Source of the DNA: Clostridiaceae bacterium | GTDB lineage: Bacteria > Bacillota > Clostridia > Peptostreptococcales > Natronincolaceae | Reading direction: 5' to 3' | Length of the DNA stretch: 43,042 bases | NCBI GenBank assembly: GCA_020832135.1 | Contig: JAFIFG010000001.1 | Location: 1 to 43,042, forward strand | Part shown: positions 16,971-25,446 of the stretch, in pieces | Layout of the letters: the number at the start of each line of letters is the position of its first letter | Numbering within the stretch: the stretch's first letter is position 1 | Position numbers and translations under genes: made by a program | Notes under the pieces: model-generated | The model's database searches: none | Told to the model about the DNA's origin: nothing | The model's input: the letters and a program-made list of their open reading frames with translations, nothing else

Positions 16971-17636
16971 ATGCTCTATCCTACATTTTTAAATGTTGGG
17001 TTTCTAGTTATTCTACTAATAGTAATTAGAGAGATTAGTAAGGAATCGAAGTTATTTAATAAACGATTTATATTCGTAGTTGGAGCAGTACTAATAATTA
17101 ATATATTTTTGTCTTATCATTATATACAAATACAAAGTAGCCATAATATAGCCACTTACAACTTATATGAACTAACCTCGGATAGCATGGGGCAAATGAG
17201 GAAGGTTGCATATGAAGACACAGAGAGTATGGAAGATATTATTGTGTCAAATCAAGTGATAACAGATATACATGGGCATACTTACCCTTTATTGATGCAA
17301 TTGGATCGTACTAAGCTAGTTTCTAGAAAACAACATCAACTATTATATGCTACAATCGAAGATTTATCTGAACAATTAGGCATATTTTTGAAATACCACA
17401 ATAGTATCATAGCGAAAGGTGAGGAGATTGAGGTATCTCAGTTTGAAAAGTATAACCAATTAAAATCAGAGTTATTTAATTTTGCCCATAATTTTAGAAG
17501 TGGAGGTTCCAGGAGTGGGACTAGATTTGGTATTGTGCAATATAAACTATTTTTAGAGGACAGGGATATCAGCAGATTACAAAAAATAGCTGTAGAAATT
17601 TCAGAAATTATTGGTGATTTAACTTCTGAAAACTAA
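16971..17636 (+). CDS. Two-TM membrane protein of unknown family, 221 aa
   Basis: ATG start 5 nt after GAGGAGGG; the frame is open further upstream, but that part covers the leader motif and is not needed. TM segments at ~6-20 and ~30-48 with a short charged loop, then a soluble helical domain (HNIATYNLYELTSDSMGQMRKVAYEDTESMEDII...) to the end. Position and topology match the other orphan envelope genes here. No catalytic motif seen. Confidence 0.6.
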   Translation: MLYPTFLNVGFLVILLIVIREISKESKLFNKRFIFVVGAVLIINIFLSYHYIQIQSSHNIATYNLYELTSDSMGQMRKVAYEDTESMEDIIVSNQVITDIHGHTYPLLMQLDRTKLVSRKQHQLLYATIEDLSEQLGIFLKYHNSIIAKGEEIEVSQFEKYNQLKSELFNFAHNFRSGGSRSGTRFGIVQYKLFLEDRDISRLQKIAVEISEIIGDLTSEN

Positions 17637-17660
17637 CAATTTGTTAAATCTCATTATCTT

Positions 17661-17676
17661 TTCTAGTCATTACAGA
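17661..17676 (+). repeat. Leader motif, type 2 copy 3 (diverged)
   Basis: TTCTAGTCATTACAGA, then TGAATAG; 12 of 16 positions match copy 2. It is 50 nt before the next start. Confidence 0.4.
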
Positions 17677-17725
17677 TGAATAGTATAACTAACAAACATT
17701 GCAGAAGCTCTAGGGGGAGATTTAA

Positions 17726-18394
17726 ATGATTAAAAAAGTCACTAGAATTGTTATAATTAGTTATGTGTCATTAATGCTTATAGGATGTGTAAATGTAAAT
17801 TATTATATTAATGTAGATGAAAATGAATTTGTTGAAGTGAAATTGATTGCTGAAATAGAAAAAGTAATGGATATAGAGGAAGTTGAAAGGTATATAGAGG
17901 AGAATTTCTACCTGCATTTGAAATCTAATTCATTTAAAGAATATCACTACGAATTATATGAAGATGATGAGTACATCATTTTTGAAATGTATTCTACATT
18001 TCCTGAAGAAACGAAATTAGGTATAATAAATTTTTGGGAATTTAATATCAGTGGTTCATCTAGTGTATCGAGTAAGACCTTACCTTTTTATACAAGACAA
18101 TCCTTCAATGCAATAATGACGATTCCTGAAGATTCAAGAGAAGGCTATGTTAACCAAAATTATTTAAAGGATGATGTGGAGGTTAAAGTGAGTCTAACAC
18201 TTCCTTTCTCGGTAAAAGAACATAATGCAGACTTTCTCTCAAACAATGGTGAAACTTTGGTATGGAATGTAGATCCTTTCAAAGAAAACAATATTAAGTT
18301 TGAGTATGTTAAGAGAAACCTACATGAAGTCATAGCTTTTATAGTAATAGTAGGAGTTAGTATTTTTTTTATTAAAAAAAGACACAAGAGATGA
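17726..18394 (+). CDS. LppM/DUF3153-like lipoprotein with C-terminal membrane anchor
   Basis: 222 aa. The signal peptide ends in a lipobox (LMLIGCVNV, Cys21). The mature part begins with YYINVDENEFVEVKLIAEIEK, the typical opening of LppM/DUF3153 beta-sandwich lipoproteins, and ends with WNVDPFKENNIKFEYVKRN, one TM (~200-216) and a basic tail, also usual for that family. ATG follows GGGGGAG. The role in Firmicutes is unknown. Confidence 0.75.
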   Translation: MIKKVTRIVIISYVSLMLIGCVNVNYYINVDENEFVEVKLIAEIEKVMDIEEVERYIEENFYLHLKSNSFKEYHYELYEDDEYIIFEMYSTFPEETKLGIINFWEFNISGSSSVSSKTLPFYTRQSFNAIMTIPEDSREGYVNQNYLKDDVEVKVSLTLPFSVKEHNADFLSNNGETLVWNVDPFKENNIKFEYVKRNLHEVIAFIVIVGVSIFFIKKRHKR

Positions 18395-18629
18395 AAAATA
18401 TGTAATAAAAAGAATATTGCTCATGCTATACAAGATACATACCTGAGTCAAAATATAATCTCTTCTGGGGCTAATAGAAAAAGTTTATTTAGAAACACTA
18501 GCAAAAGGGTTGAGTTGACTGTAGATAAAGAAATTCAAGAAGTAATAAATTTAAATAGATGAAAATGTAAAAAGATATAATGATGTTTTAATTTGATGTG
18601 TCTTGAATAGGGGGAGGTTAATATGTTGG

Positions 18630-19001
18630 TTGCTAAACATATTTTTTTTACTTACGGTTTTGCTTATAGGATTTGGAATTTATATAGATAGGTTAGTTAA
18701 AATTAAGGACAAATTTAATATAAAAAAGGAGAAGAACTTATATAAACATGTTAACAAAACTCACAAATGGTCAGAAATAGCAATTACTATAATAACGCTT
18801 TTGGTTTTGTATTTAATTGCTTTCGTCTATCCTAAACAATTAGAAATCTATTACTTTATGGGAGCTTTAGCTGTATTACATGCTCTTCGTACTTTTATGG
18901 AGTGGAAATATGAAGAAGAATCAAATAGATACAGGATAAGTATATTAAACAGCAGTTTTTTCCTACTTCTTTTTGTGGTTTTAGGGTTATCATCTTTGTA
19001 G
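18630..19001 (+). CDS. DUF4181-like membrane protein, start ambiguous
   Basis: About 123 aa from TTG 18630, with four hydrophobic segments. The core IKDKFNIKKEKNLYKHVNKTH and ALRTFMEWKYEEES match the DUF4181 style of Bacillus and Clostridia. The strong site GGGGGAGG (18610-18617) is spaced for ATG 18623, which is in another frame and would run out after 22 codons. A T8 tract (18642-18649) lies where a one-base insertion would join that ATG to the DUF4181 frame. Either TTG 18630 is used, or the gene is frameshifted or slippage-controlled. An in-frame TTG at 18603 lies before the ribosome binding site. Confidence 0.65.
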   Translation: MLNIFFLLTVLLIGFGIYIDRLVKIKDKFNIKKEKNLYKHVNKTHKWSEIAITIITLLVLYLIAFVYPKQLEIYYFMGALAVLHALRTFMEWKYEEESNRYRISILNSSFFLLLFVVLGLSSL

Positions 19002-19143
19002 CTTTAGGATTACTATCTTAAGCCAAATGATAATTGAATAATTCGGTTCTGTTGCAGCATATTTTTTTAAAAAATCTGTAGCAGATGAAAAAGATGCAGT
19101 ATTCTTTAAAAAACAAGCGATTTCTATGAAAGGAGAAATTTTT

Positions 19144-19248
19144 ATGTTTGATTTAAATAGAGCTTTGGCTCAAGTAGGAGCTGTGACTTTAATTACTTAT
19201 GTCATATATTTTATTACAAAAAAAGTAATAATGAATAGACTTAATTGA
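19144..19248 (+). CDS. Micro membrane protein, 34 aa
   Basis: ATG 8 nt after AAAGGAG. FDLNRALAQ, then one TM helix (VGAVTLITYVIYFIT) and a basic end (KKVIMNRLN). The good ribosome binding site supports expression. The frame stays open upstream to 19042 without a usable start, so it may also be the tail of a decayed gene. The rest of the 19002-19414 gap shows nothing but leader motif type 1 at 19295-19315. Confidence 0.4.
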   Translation: MFDLNRALAQVGAVTLITYVIYFITKKVIMNRLN

Positions 19249-19294
19249 AATAGGCATTACAAACTCTGATTCACTTATTTATATTTTTTTCAAA

Positions 19295-19315
19295 AAGACG
19301 AGTTAGGTGTAAAAT
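19295..19315 (+). repeat. Leader motif, type 1 copy 4
   Basis: AAGACGAGTTAGGTGTAAAAT; GAGTTAGGTGTAAAAT matches copy 1 at 14 of 16 positions. It is ~100 nt before the next start. Confidence 0.5.
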
Positions 19316-19414
19316 GAGAAGTAAATATTATTTATATATGAAGAGGAACTGTACTAGCAACAGTAAATTTAATTATAAAACCATAAAAAATTATTGAGAA
19401 TAGGGGGAAAGTGA

Positions 19415-19627
19415 ATGTCCAAAATAGTTTTAAAAGTTCTGAAAGTGCATTTGCCCTTATATTTTGCAATCTATATATCAGGCATTAGTATTTTGTACTT
19501 ATTTTTAGAAATACCTAAAGAATTCTCGGATTATCTGTATGAATCCTTATTCTCATTTAGACATGTTGGAATTATATTAGTAATATTAATAGTAGAGATA
19601 TTCCATAAGCACCTAAAAAAATCTTAA
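19415..19627 (+). CDS. Small two-TM membrane protein, 70 aa
   Basis: ATG after AGGGGGAAAG. A basic N-terminus (MSKIVLKVLKVHL), a TM at ~14-32, a short polar loop (EIPKEFSDYLYESLFSFRH), a TM at ~51-63, and a basic tail (HKHLKKS). Family not recognised; it fits the surrounding set of small envelope proteins. Confidence 0.55.
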   Translation: MSKIVLKVLKVHLPLYFAIYISGISILYLFLEIPKEFSDYLYESLFSFRHVGIILVILIVEIFHKHLKKS

Positions 19628-19657
19628 GTTGAACATTCATCAAAGGAGCATGAAAGT

Positions 19658-20095
19658 ATGGTCTTAAGTGATGGAACAATAGAAAGTAATTATTTCGAGA
19701 ATTCTAGTATTGAACTATCATCTAGAACTATACTTACAGAAGAAATGCAGGAATTTAAGAGAAAGATAGAAAGAAAATATTGGTGGAGTATAAAAAAAGT
19801 TTCTTTCCAAAAAAGCTTTAAGGGAGATGTACTATTTATTAGATTTAAAAGTAGAAATCAGATGAAAGACAATGCTATCGATTATATAAAAGAAGAAATA
19901 GAACTCAATCTAGCTAACGCCCTTGCAAAAGCTTTCGAAGAACTATATAAAACAAACCAAGATTATTTAGGAATCGTTATAGAGTTTTACAGAGGAGATA
20001 AGAAATATTATCAAGAGACCTATTGTAATGGGAAAGAGAAGTACTGGTTTACTGAATATTGGGGAAATCATGACTTCTTTAGACATAACCAATAA
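19658..20095 (+). CDS. Hypothetical soluble protein, 145 aa
   Basis: ATG 8 nt after AAAGGAGC and 30 nt after the previous gene. No signal peptide or TM. The second half has a long helix (KDNAIDYIKEEIELNLANALAKAFEELYKTN) between strands (VLFIRFKSR, YLGIVIEFYRG) and ends in an aromatic, histidine-containing tail (WFTEYWGNHDFFRH). Not recognised. Confidence 0.55.
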   Translation: MVLSDGTIESNYFENSSIELSSRTILTEEMQEFKRKIERKYWWSIKKVSFQKSFKGDVLFIRFKSRNQMKDNAIDYIKEEIELNLANALAKAFEELYKTNQDYLGIVIEFYRGDKKYYQETYCNGKEKYWFTEYWGNHDFFRHNQ

Positions 20096-20098
20096 GTC

Positions 20099-20133
20099 CT
20101 TTTATCTTTCTATTAAAAATGGAAAGATAAAAG
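20099..20133. terminator. Hairpin after the 145-aa gene
   Basis: CTTTTATCTTTC pairs with GAAAGATAAAAG around an 11-nt loop, 3 nt after the stop. No U-run follows, so termination would be weak. Confidence 0.4.
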
Positions 20134-20292
20134 CTGAAGATTTTATTAAAAATGGGAATTTGTTTGGGAAGAACAATAAAACGACGTCATAAATAGTTCC
20201 TAATAGATACTTCCAAAAATAAAATATTAGATAGATTTCATCAAAATGAAGAGTAAAGAAATAAGACATAAAGTCTGTATATGGGAGACAAA

Positions 20293-20946
20293 ATGAAAAA
20301 TAAAATAATATTAGTTCATGGCTACAACAAAACTTCAAGAGATATGAAGGTATTAAAGAAAAACCTAGAAGCACAGGGGTATGAAGGTATTCTAGTAGAT
20401 TTACCCCTTACTTTTAAAGAGCTAGACAATAGCATTCCTCTGCTAGAAGCAGTTCTTCAAGAAGTAAGTAGTGATTGCAAAGCAAATGAGAAGATTACCC
20501 TTGTAGGTCATAGCACAGGAGGGTTAGTAATCAGACGTTTATTAGCCACCACTCAGTATTTAAATAAGATTAATAAGTGTATACTTATTGCTACACCAAA
20601 CAATGGAAGTGAATTAGCAGACTTGGTAGGAAAGGTTCCTGTAATGTGTACTAATATTTTTAAAACCCTTAAATCATTACAAAAGGAAGAAGTTAAATCA
20701 TTATTATTAAAGGAAAACTGTAGTGTTGAGATAGGAGCGATAGCAGGAAATAAAAATAACTTAATTTTAGGTAATCTATTATCCTGTGAAAATGATGGTA
20801 GGGTTACAGTAAAGTCTGTAGAATTTGATGGATTGAAAGACTTTATTATTTTGCCATATGGACATAAGGAAATACATTATCAACAGGTTACAGTAAGACT
20901 GATTGATACATTTATTAAAACTAGTAAATTCGGGGAAATAGAATAA
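20293..20946 (+). CDS. Alpha/beta hydrolase (lipase/esterase type)
   Basis: 217 aa. The fold is visible: first strand with oxyanion motif IILVHGYN, nucleophile elbow VGHSTGG (Ser74), an acidic residue in CENDGRVTVKS, and His in LPYGHKEIH. It resembles small cytoplasmic triacylglycerol-lipase-like or PGAP1-like esterases; the substrate is unknown. ATG 20293 is preferred to ATG 20281 because GGGAG falls between them, 5 nt before 20293. Confidence 0.8.
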   Translation: MKNKIILVHGYNKTSRDMKVLKKNLEAQGYEGILVDLPLTFKELDNSIPLLEAVLQEVSSDCKANEKITLVGHSTGGLVIRRLLATTQYLNKINKCILIATPNNGSELADLVGKVPVMCTNIFKTLKSLQKEEVKSLLLKENCSVEIGAIAGNKNNLILGNLLSCENDGRVTVKSVEFDGLKDFIILPYGHKEIHYQQVTVRLIDTFIKTSKFGEIE

Positions 20947-21014
20947 ACTTATAGTGGTCTAATGTTACATACGATCTTTTCAAGGTAACAAATAAGAAAA
21001 TTAGGGGGATAACG

Positions 21015-22301
21015 ATGCTACTCAAGAATGCTCTTTATTTAGATAAGGAACTAGAATTTAAGCATGGACATATTTTAATTGTTGAGGACATGATTACTAG
21101 TATTTATGATCATGACAAAGATGTACAGTACACAGGTGAGATTTTTGATTGTTCCAATTACTTTGTTTTGCCGGGGTTGATTAATGCTCATAGTCATAAT
21201 CCTGCTACATTAGCTAGAGGGTTATTTAGAGATATGGAGCTGAAGGATTGGTTAAATGAATCCTTTCAGGGAGGGCTGCAAGAAAAACTGTTTAACTACC
21301 TTGATGAAAGTGTAGATAGTGAAGACTTTAAAACCCTCTGTTTTAAAGCCTATTCAGAATATATAAAACAAGGAATTACATATATTGTGGAGAGTGGACA
21401 AGCGGATCATTCAGAAAAAGCTACAATAAAATGTTTAAGGGAAATTGGGTTAAAAGGAACCATAGATTTGTATGAGACCTATGAAGATAATGTATCTTTA
21501 GCATCAGATTCTATTAAAGTTTGTACTCATTTTCCAGAAGAAGAGGATATAACGGAGGAATGGGTTGAATTCTGTAGATTGCTAGAAGAAAAACATAGAC
21601 CAATTCTTATGACCCATTGTTTAGAGACCAAGTGGAGAAAAGATTTAATTATGGAGAAGTTTAATTGTTCTACTGTTAAATTATTAGATAGGGAGAACTT
21701 GCTTAACAGTAGAACGGTATTATTTCATTGTGTTCATGTGAATGAAGAAGATATGGATACCATTGCAGAAAAGGGAGCTTCTATTGCTTACTGTCCTGTA
21801 TCAAATATGTGGAGTAAAGCAGGAGAAGCACCTATCCATGAATTTCTAAGAAAAAACATCAATGTATTGCTAGGAACTGATTTTATATATCAAGATATTT
21901 GGGAAGTTATGAGATTAACCTATTATAATCTGAAATTAAAGAGTGAAACTCGTCAATATACAGCAAAAGATGTTTTTAGAATGATAACCCAAAACCCCAA
22001 TAATAAGGTGGGGAATCATATGAATACAGGGTCAATTCATGAGGGTTTTAAGGCAGATCTAATGTTTATAGATAGAAATGATACAAAATTATTACCTATA
22101 GTAGACAATGAAAGATTTAGCAATATCTTACACAATATACTTTTAAATTGTAGAGAAGAAATGATTAGGCATGTAATAATTGATGGGAAGTGGGTTATCC
22201 AAAACCGTAAACTGACCATGATCGACGAAACTGTGTTAAACCAAGAATATAGAAAATTATCGGAAAAACTTATAAACAATTGGATTACAGACAAAACCTA
22301 G
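21015..22301 (+). CDS. Amidohydrolase, TrzN / SAH-MTA deaminase type
   Basis: 428 aa, metal-dependent amidohydrolase superfamily. The metal ligands are in place: NAHSHNP (H59, H61), LMTHCLE, LFHCVHV and LLGTDF. The composite beta sandwich is formed by the N-terminus (LLKNALYLD) and C-terminus (IIDGKWVIQNRKLTM). Members deaminate purine or pyrimidine bases, S-adenosylhomocysteine or methylthioadenosine, or act as chlorohydrolases. The nearby codBA-preA module hints at a nucleobase substrate, but this is inference. ATG follows TTAGGGGGA. Confidence 0.82.
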   Translation: MLLKNALYLDKELEFKHGHILIVEDMITSIYDHDKDVQYTGEIFDCSNYFVLPGLINAHSHNPATLARGLFRDMELKDWLNESFQGGLQEKLFNYLDESVDSEDFKTLCFKAYSEYIKQGITYIVESGQADHSEKATIKCLREIGLKGTIDLYETYEDNVSLASDSIKVCTHFPEEEDITEEWVEFCRLLEEKHRPILMTHCLETKWRKDLIMEKFNCSTVKLLDRENLLNSRTVLFHCVHVNEEDMDTIAEKGASIAYCPVSNMWSKAGEAPIHEFLRKNINVLLGTDFIYQDIWEVMRLTYYNLKLKSETRQYTAKDVFRMITQNPNNKVGNHMNTGSIHEGFKADLMFIDRNDTKLLPIVDNERFSNILHNILLNCREEMIRHVIIDGKWVIQNRKLTMIDETVLNQEYRKLSEKLINNWITDKT

Positions 22302-22320
22302 GATACATATGGAGGTAACA

Positions 22321-22554
22321 ATGAAAAAAATTATAATAAATGCAGATGATTTTGGGCTGACAACAGGATGTAATTTAGGCATTATAAAGGCATTGAAAAA
22401 AGGTATTGTTACTAGTAAAACTATTATGATGCATATGCCTATTACAAAGATTTCAATGGTAAAGGTGAAGATAGCAAGTAAGAGCATAGTGGCACTTACT
22501 TGCTGTTTTTTTATTTTGCAAACTTTCAACTTCATAGACCAGATCCTGTTTTAG
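22321..22554 (+). pseudogene. ChbG/YdjC-family deacetylase, 5' remnant
   Basis: ATG 22321, after GGAGGT, opens with KKIIINADDFGLTTGCNLGIIKALKKGIVTSKTIMMHMP, the unmistakable start of ChbG/HpnK (YdjC) carbohydrate deacetylases, including the NADDFG metal-binding Asp pair. After about 42 residues homology ends and the frame runs into an unrelated cysteine and phenylalanine-rich tail with a stop at ~78. The family is normally ~240-290 aa, so about 80% is missing. A short open stretch in another frame ending near 22583 may be a further remnant. Confidence 0.8.
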
Positions 22555-22666
22555 AAGATTTAGATTGTGTATATAATGCACATGATTAAAATCTTAAAAA
22601 AATATTATGAAAATTTTTAAAATAAAAAAGGAATTTTTAAGAAAGAAGCGAATATAGATATATAAA

Positions 22667-22680
22667 TGTAACCGGTTTCA
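22667..22680. promoter_or_regulatory. LacI-family operator O1 upstream of codB
   Basis: TGTAACCGGTTTCA, near-palindromic, 32 nt upstream of the predicted -35. It also fits the catabolite-repression (cre) consensus TGNAANCGNTNNCA, so CcpA could be an alternative ligand. Confidence 0.7.
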
Positions 22681-22711
22681 TAAAAAATAATGCGATTACA
22701 GAATGTCAAAA

Positions 22712-22741
22712 TTGATAAGTAAAAATAAGAAACAATATATT
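22712..22741 (+). promoter_or_regulatory. Predicted codB promoter
   Basis: TTGATA (22712-22717) and TATATT (22736-22741) with an 18-nt spacer, lying between the two operators. The transcription start would be just before operator O2. Confidence 0.5.
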
Positions 22742-22754
22742 TTTTTATAAAAAT

Positions 22755-22768
22755 TGTAACTGGTTACA
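22755..22768. promoter_or_regulatory. LacI-family operator O2 at the codB start site
   Basis: TGTAACTGGTTACA is a perfect palindrome placed immediately downstream of the -10 box. Its centre is 88 bp from that of O1. Confidence 0.75.
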
Positions 22769-22796
22769 TAAAAAAATATATTAAGGGAGGATTATT

Positions 22797-24038
22797 ATGG
22801 CGGACATGACAAATAAAAAAGTAAATGATAGTGAACATTCACTGTCGGCAGTGGATCAAGGGAGTAGACAGGGCTTTTGGGCTGTAATTGTAGTAATGTT
22901 AGGTTTTACTTTCTTTTCACCCAGTATGACGGCTGGGGGTAATTTAGGAATTGGACTTAACATGACAAGCTTTTTTATAGCTATGATTTTAGGTAATGCA
23001 TTTTTAGGTGCGTATACCGGGGTTCTAGCACATGTTGGACAATCAACAGGTCTTACATTAGACTTATTAGCTCGACATTCTTTTGGAATAAAGGGTTCAT
23101 ACCTACCTTCTATACTTATTAGTTTTACACAGATTGGATGGTTTGGTGTTGGGGTTGCCATGTTTGCATTGCCTGTTGGAATGCTACTAAATATCAATAC
23201 TACCCTATTAATAATAATAACTGGTGTTTTAATGACAGCCACAGCATATTATGGGATTAAAGCTCTTGCTATATTAGGTTCTATAGCTGTTCCTTTAATA
23301 GCAGCTTTGGGAGTTTACTCTGTAAACTATGGCATAAATCAAGTAAATGGATTTGGAAATGTTTTTGCAGAGGTACCAAGTGCCCCCATTACTATGGCGG
23401 CAGCACTGTCGATAGTAATAGGTAGTTTTATTAGTGGAGGTACAAGTACTCCTAACTTTACTCGTTTTTCAAAAACATCTAAGATTGCAGTGTGGGCAAC
23501 TGTTATAGCCTTCTTTATAGGAAATAGTGTTATGTTTATATTTGGAGCTGTAGGTGGAGCTGTTACTGGTAATGCTGATATATTCGACATTTTAATTTCA
23601 CAAGGACTTATGCTTCCGGCTATTTTAGTTTTAGGATTAAACATCTGGACTACAAATAATAATGCATTATATACCGCTGGCTTAGGACTGGCTAATATAA
23701 CTAAAATTCAAAGCAAACCTATGGTACTTGCAGGTGGAGCAATTGGAACGGTAGCAGCGATTTGGTTATATAATAATTTCGTAGCATACCTAAGTTTACT
23801 GGGGGGTATGATACCGCCTGTGGGTGTTGTTATAATGATACATTACTTCATGAATAAAAAGCAATATACTGATGAAGAGTTTGAATATGTTGATGTAAAC
23901 ATGGGGGCTATAATAGCTGTTGTTGCTGGAGCTCTAGCGGGAGTATTTGTAAAGTGGGGAATTCCTCCTGTAAATTCCCTAGTAGTTGCAGCAGCGGTTT
24001 ATTTTGCTTATGAAGCTATAAATAAGAATAAAAAATAG
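22797..24038 (+). CDS. codB: Cytosine permease, NCS1 family
   Basis: 413 aa with 12 predicted TM segments and a short polar N-terminus. The family signatures are visible: GFWAVIVVMLGFTFFSPSMTAGGNLG in TM1 and LDLLARHSFGIKGSYLPS in the TM2-3 region, plus the TM6-10 region with NNNALYTAGLGLANI. It imports cytosine with a cation. ATG follows AAGGGAGG. It lies 31 nt before codA in one transcription unit, controlled by the two operators upstream. Confidence 0.92.
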   Translation: MADMTNKKVNDSEHSLSAVDQGSRQGFWAVIVVMLGFTFFSPSMTAGGNLGIGLNMTSFFIAMILGNAFLGAYTGVLAHVGQSTGLTLDLLARHSFGIKGSYLPSILISFTQIGWFGVGVAMFALPVGMLLNINTTLLIIITGVLMTATAYYGIKALAILGSIAVPLIAALGVYSVNYGINQVNGFGNVFAEVPSAPITMAAALSIVIGSFISGGTSTPNFTRFSKTSKIAVWATVIAFFIGNSVMFIFGAVGGAVTGNADIFDILISQGLMLPAILVLGLNIWTTNNNALYTAGLGLANITKIQSKPMVLAGGAIGTVAAIWLYNNFVAYLSLLGGMIPPVGVVIMIHYFMNKKQYTDEEFEYVDVNMGAIIAVVAGALAGVFVKWGIPPVNSLVVAAAVYFAYEAINKNKK

Positions 24039-24069
24039 ATAAAATACAAAATAGAAAGGAACGTGTTGT

Positions 24070-25305
24070 ATGTTAATAAAAAATGTGTTTTTAGAAAACA
24101 ATACCGAAAAAACAGATATCCTAATTAGAGATGGGAAATTTGAAAAAATCGCACCTAATATTACAGCTTTGGAGGGAGAAGAGGTTATAGACTGTGAAGG
24201 ATCCATGGTACTTCCTCAATTTATAGAGTCTCATGTTCATCTTGATTCTGCTCTTACAGCAGGGGATCCTAGATGGAATTTATCAGGAACATTATTTGAA
24301 GGAATTGCTTGCTGGTCTGAGCGAAAAGATAAGCTAACTGTGAAAGATGTTAAGGATAGGGCAAGGGAAGCTATTAGAAAACAAGCAAGAAATGGTATAG
24401 GCCATGTGCGTACCCATGTTGATGTAACAGATCCAACCTTTGTGGCTTTGGAAGGTTTGTTGGAACTAAAAGATGAATTAAAGGAAGAGGTAAACATTCA
24501 AATCGTAGCATTCCCACAGGAGGGAATTATGAGTTACCCTAATGGAAGAGAACTCATGGAGAATGCTGCAAAAATGGGTGCAGATGTTTTAGGGGCAATT
24601 CCACATTTTGAATTTACCCGAGAATATGGCGTGGAAAGCTTGAACTTCACAATGGAGTTAGCAGAAAAATATAACTTATTAGTAGACGTTCATTGTGATG
24701 AAATAGATGATGAGCAATCACGATTTGTAGAAACATTAGCAGCAAGGGCTTATGAATCAGGCTTGACAGATAGAGTAACTGCCAGCCATACAACATCCAT
24801 GCATTCCTTTAACAATGCCTATGCATCCAAATTATTTAGACTTTTAGGCATGAGCAAGATGAACTTTGTAGCTAACCCTTTGGTAAATACACATCTTCAA
24901 GGACGTTTTGATACCTATCCAAAGCGTAGGGGCGTAACAAGAGTTAAGGAGTTACTTGCAGCAGGTATCAATGTATCCTTTGGTCATGATGATATATTTG
25001 ACCCATGGTATCCATTGGGAGATGGAAATATGAGAGATGTAGTTCATTTAGGATTACATGTATGCCAAATGATGGGATACGAAGAAATTCTAAATTCCTA
25101 TGAGTTGATTACCCATAATGCAGCCAAGACCCTTAATTTAGGGGACAGCTATGGTATAAAAGAAGGAAATCCGGCAAGTTTTATCGTTCTCAATGCAGAT
25201 AATTTCTATAATGCCCTAAATGAGAAAAAAGAAGTACTATATAACTTTACTAAGGGTAAGCTAATAGCTAAAACAATACCAGCTAAAAAAGAAACCTTAT
25301 TTTAA
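24070..25305 (+). CDS. codA: Cytosine deaminase
   Basis: 411 aa amidohydrolase that turns cytosine into uracil and ammonia. Metal and catalytic residues line up with Escherichia coli CodA at a constant offset of six: HVHLD (H55, H57), HCDEIDDEQ (H208, E211), SHTTSMHS (H240) and [17 protein letters not shown] (D307). LSGTLFEGI and [10 protein letters not shown] are also typical. It lies immediately downstream of the permease and is followed by a terminator. Confidence 0.93.
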   Translation: MLIKNVFLENNTEKTDILIRDGKFEKIAPNITALEGEEVIDCEGSMVLPQFIESHVHLDSALTAGDPRWNLSGTLFEGIACWSERKDKLTVKDVKDRAREAIRKQARNGIGHVRTHVDVTDPTFVALEGLLELKDELKEEVNIQIVAFPQEGIMSYPNGRELMENAAKMGADVLGAIPHFEFTREYGVESLNFTMELAEKYNLLVDVHCDEIDDEQSRFVETLAARAYESGLTDRVTASHTTSMHSFNNAYASKLFRLLGMSKMNFVANPLVNTHLQGRFDTYPKRRGVTRVKELLAAGINVSFGHDDIFDPWYPLGDGNMRDVVHLGLHVCQMMGYEEILNSYELITHNAAKTLNLGDSYGIKEGNPASFIVLNADNFYNALNEKKEVLYNFTKGKLIAKTIPAKKETLF

Positions 25306-25344
25306 TACCAATTGTTGAATAATATCTACCTTCTTTGTTGTTTC

Positions 25345-25395
25345 AAAATCCAGCATCCTTATGTATGAATATATACACTAAGGTTGCTGGATTTT
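25345..25395 (+). terminator. Terminator of codBA
   Basis: AAAATCCAGCATCCTTA pairs with TAAGGTTGCTGGATTTT with a single T/T mismatch. It lies 40 nt after codA, and its T-run is in the right arm. Confidence 0.75.
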
Positions 25396-25446
25396 CTTGC
25401 TTCTACTCATTTATGAATTTTACTTTTTATAAGGAAACAAGGATGA

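Noticed and set aside
18395-18562. Coding-like frame ending in a Glu/Val-rich tail after the LppM-like gene
   Set aside because: No start codon or ribosome binding site, and no recognisable family; it could be read-through-like noise or an eroded 3' end.
13429-19315. Integron-like gene cassette array (short same-strand genes with repeated spacers)
   Set aside because: No integrase gene is present; only one spacer copy contains a GTTRRRY-like core (GTTAGGT at 19302), and the spacers do not form paired attC-type arms.
22667-22680. CcpA cre site only
   Set aside because: It fits the cre consensus, but two nearly identical palindromes at 22755 and 25463 lack the central CG and sit at the repressor's own promoter, so the local LacI member is the simpler ligand.
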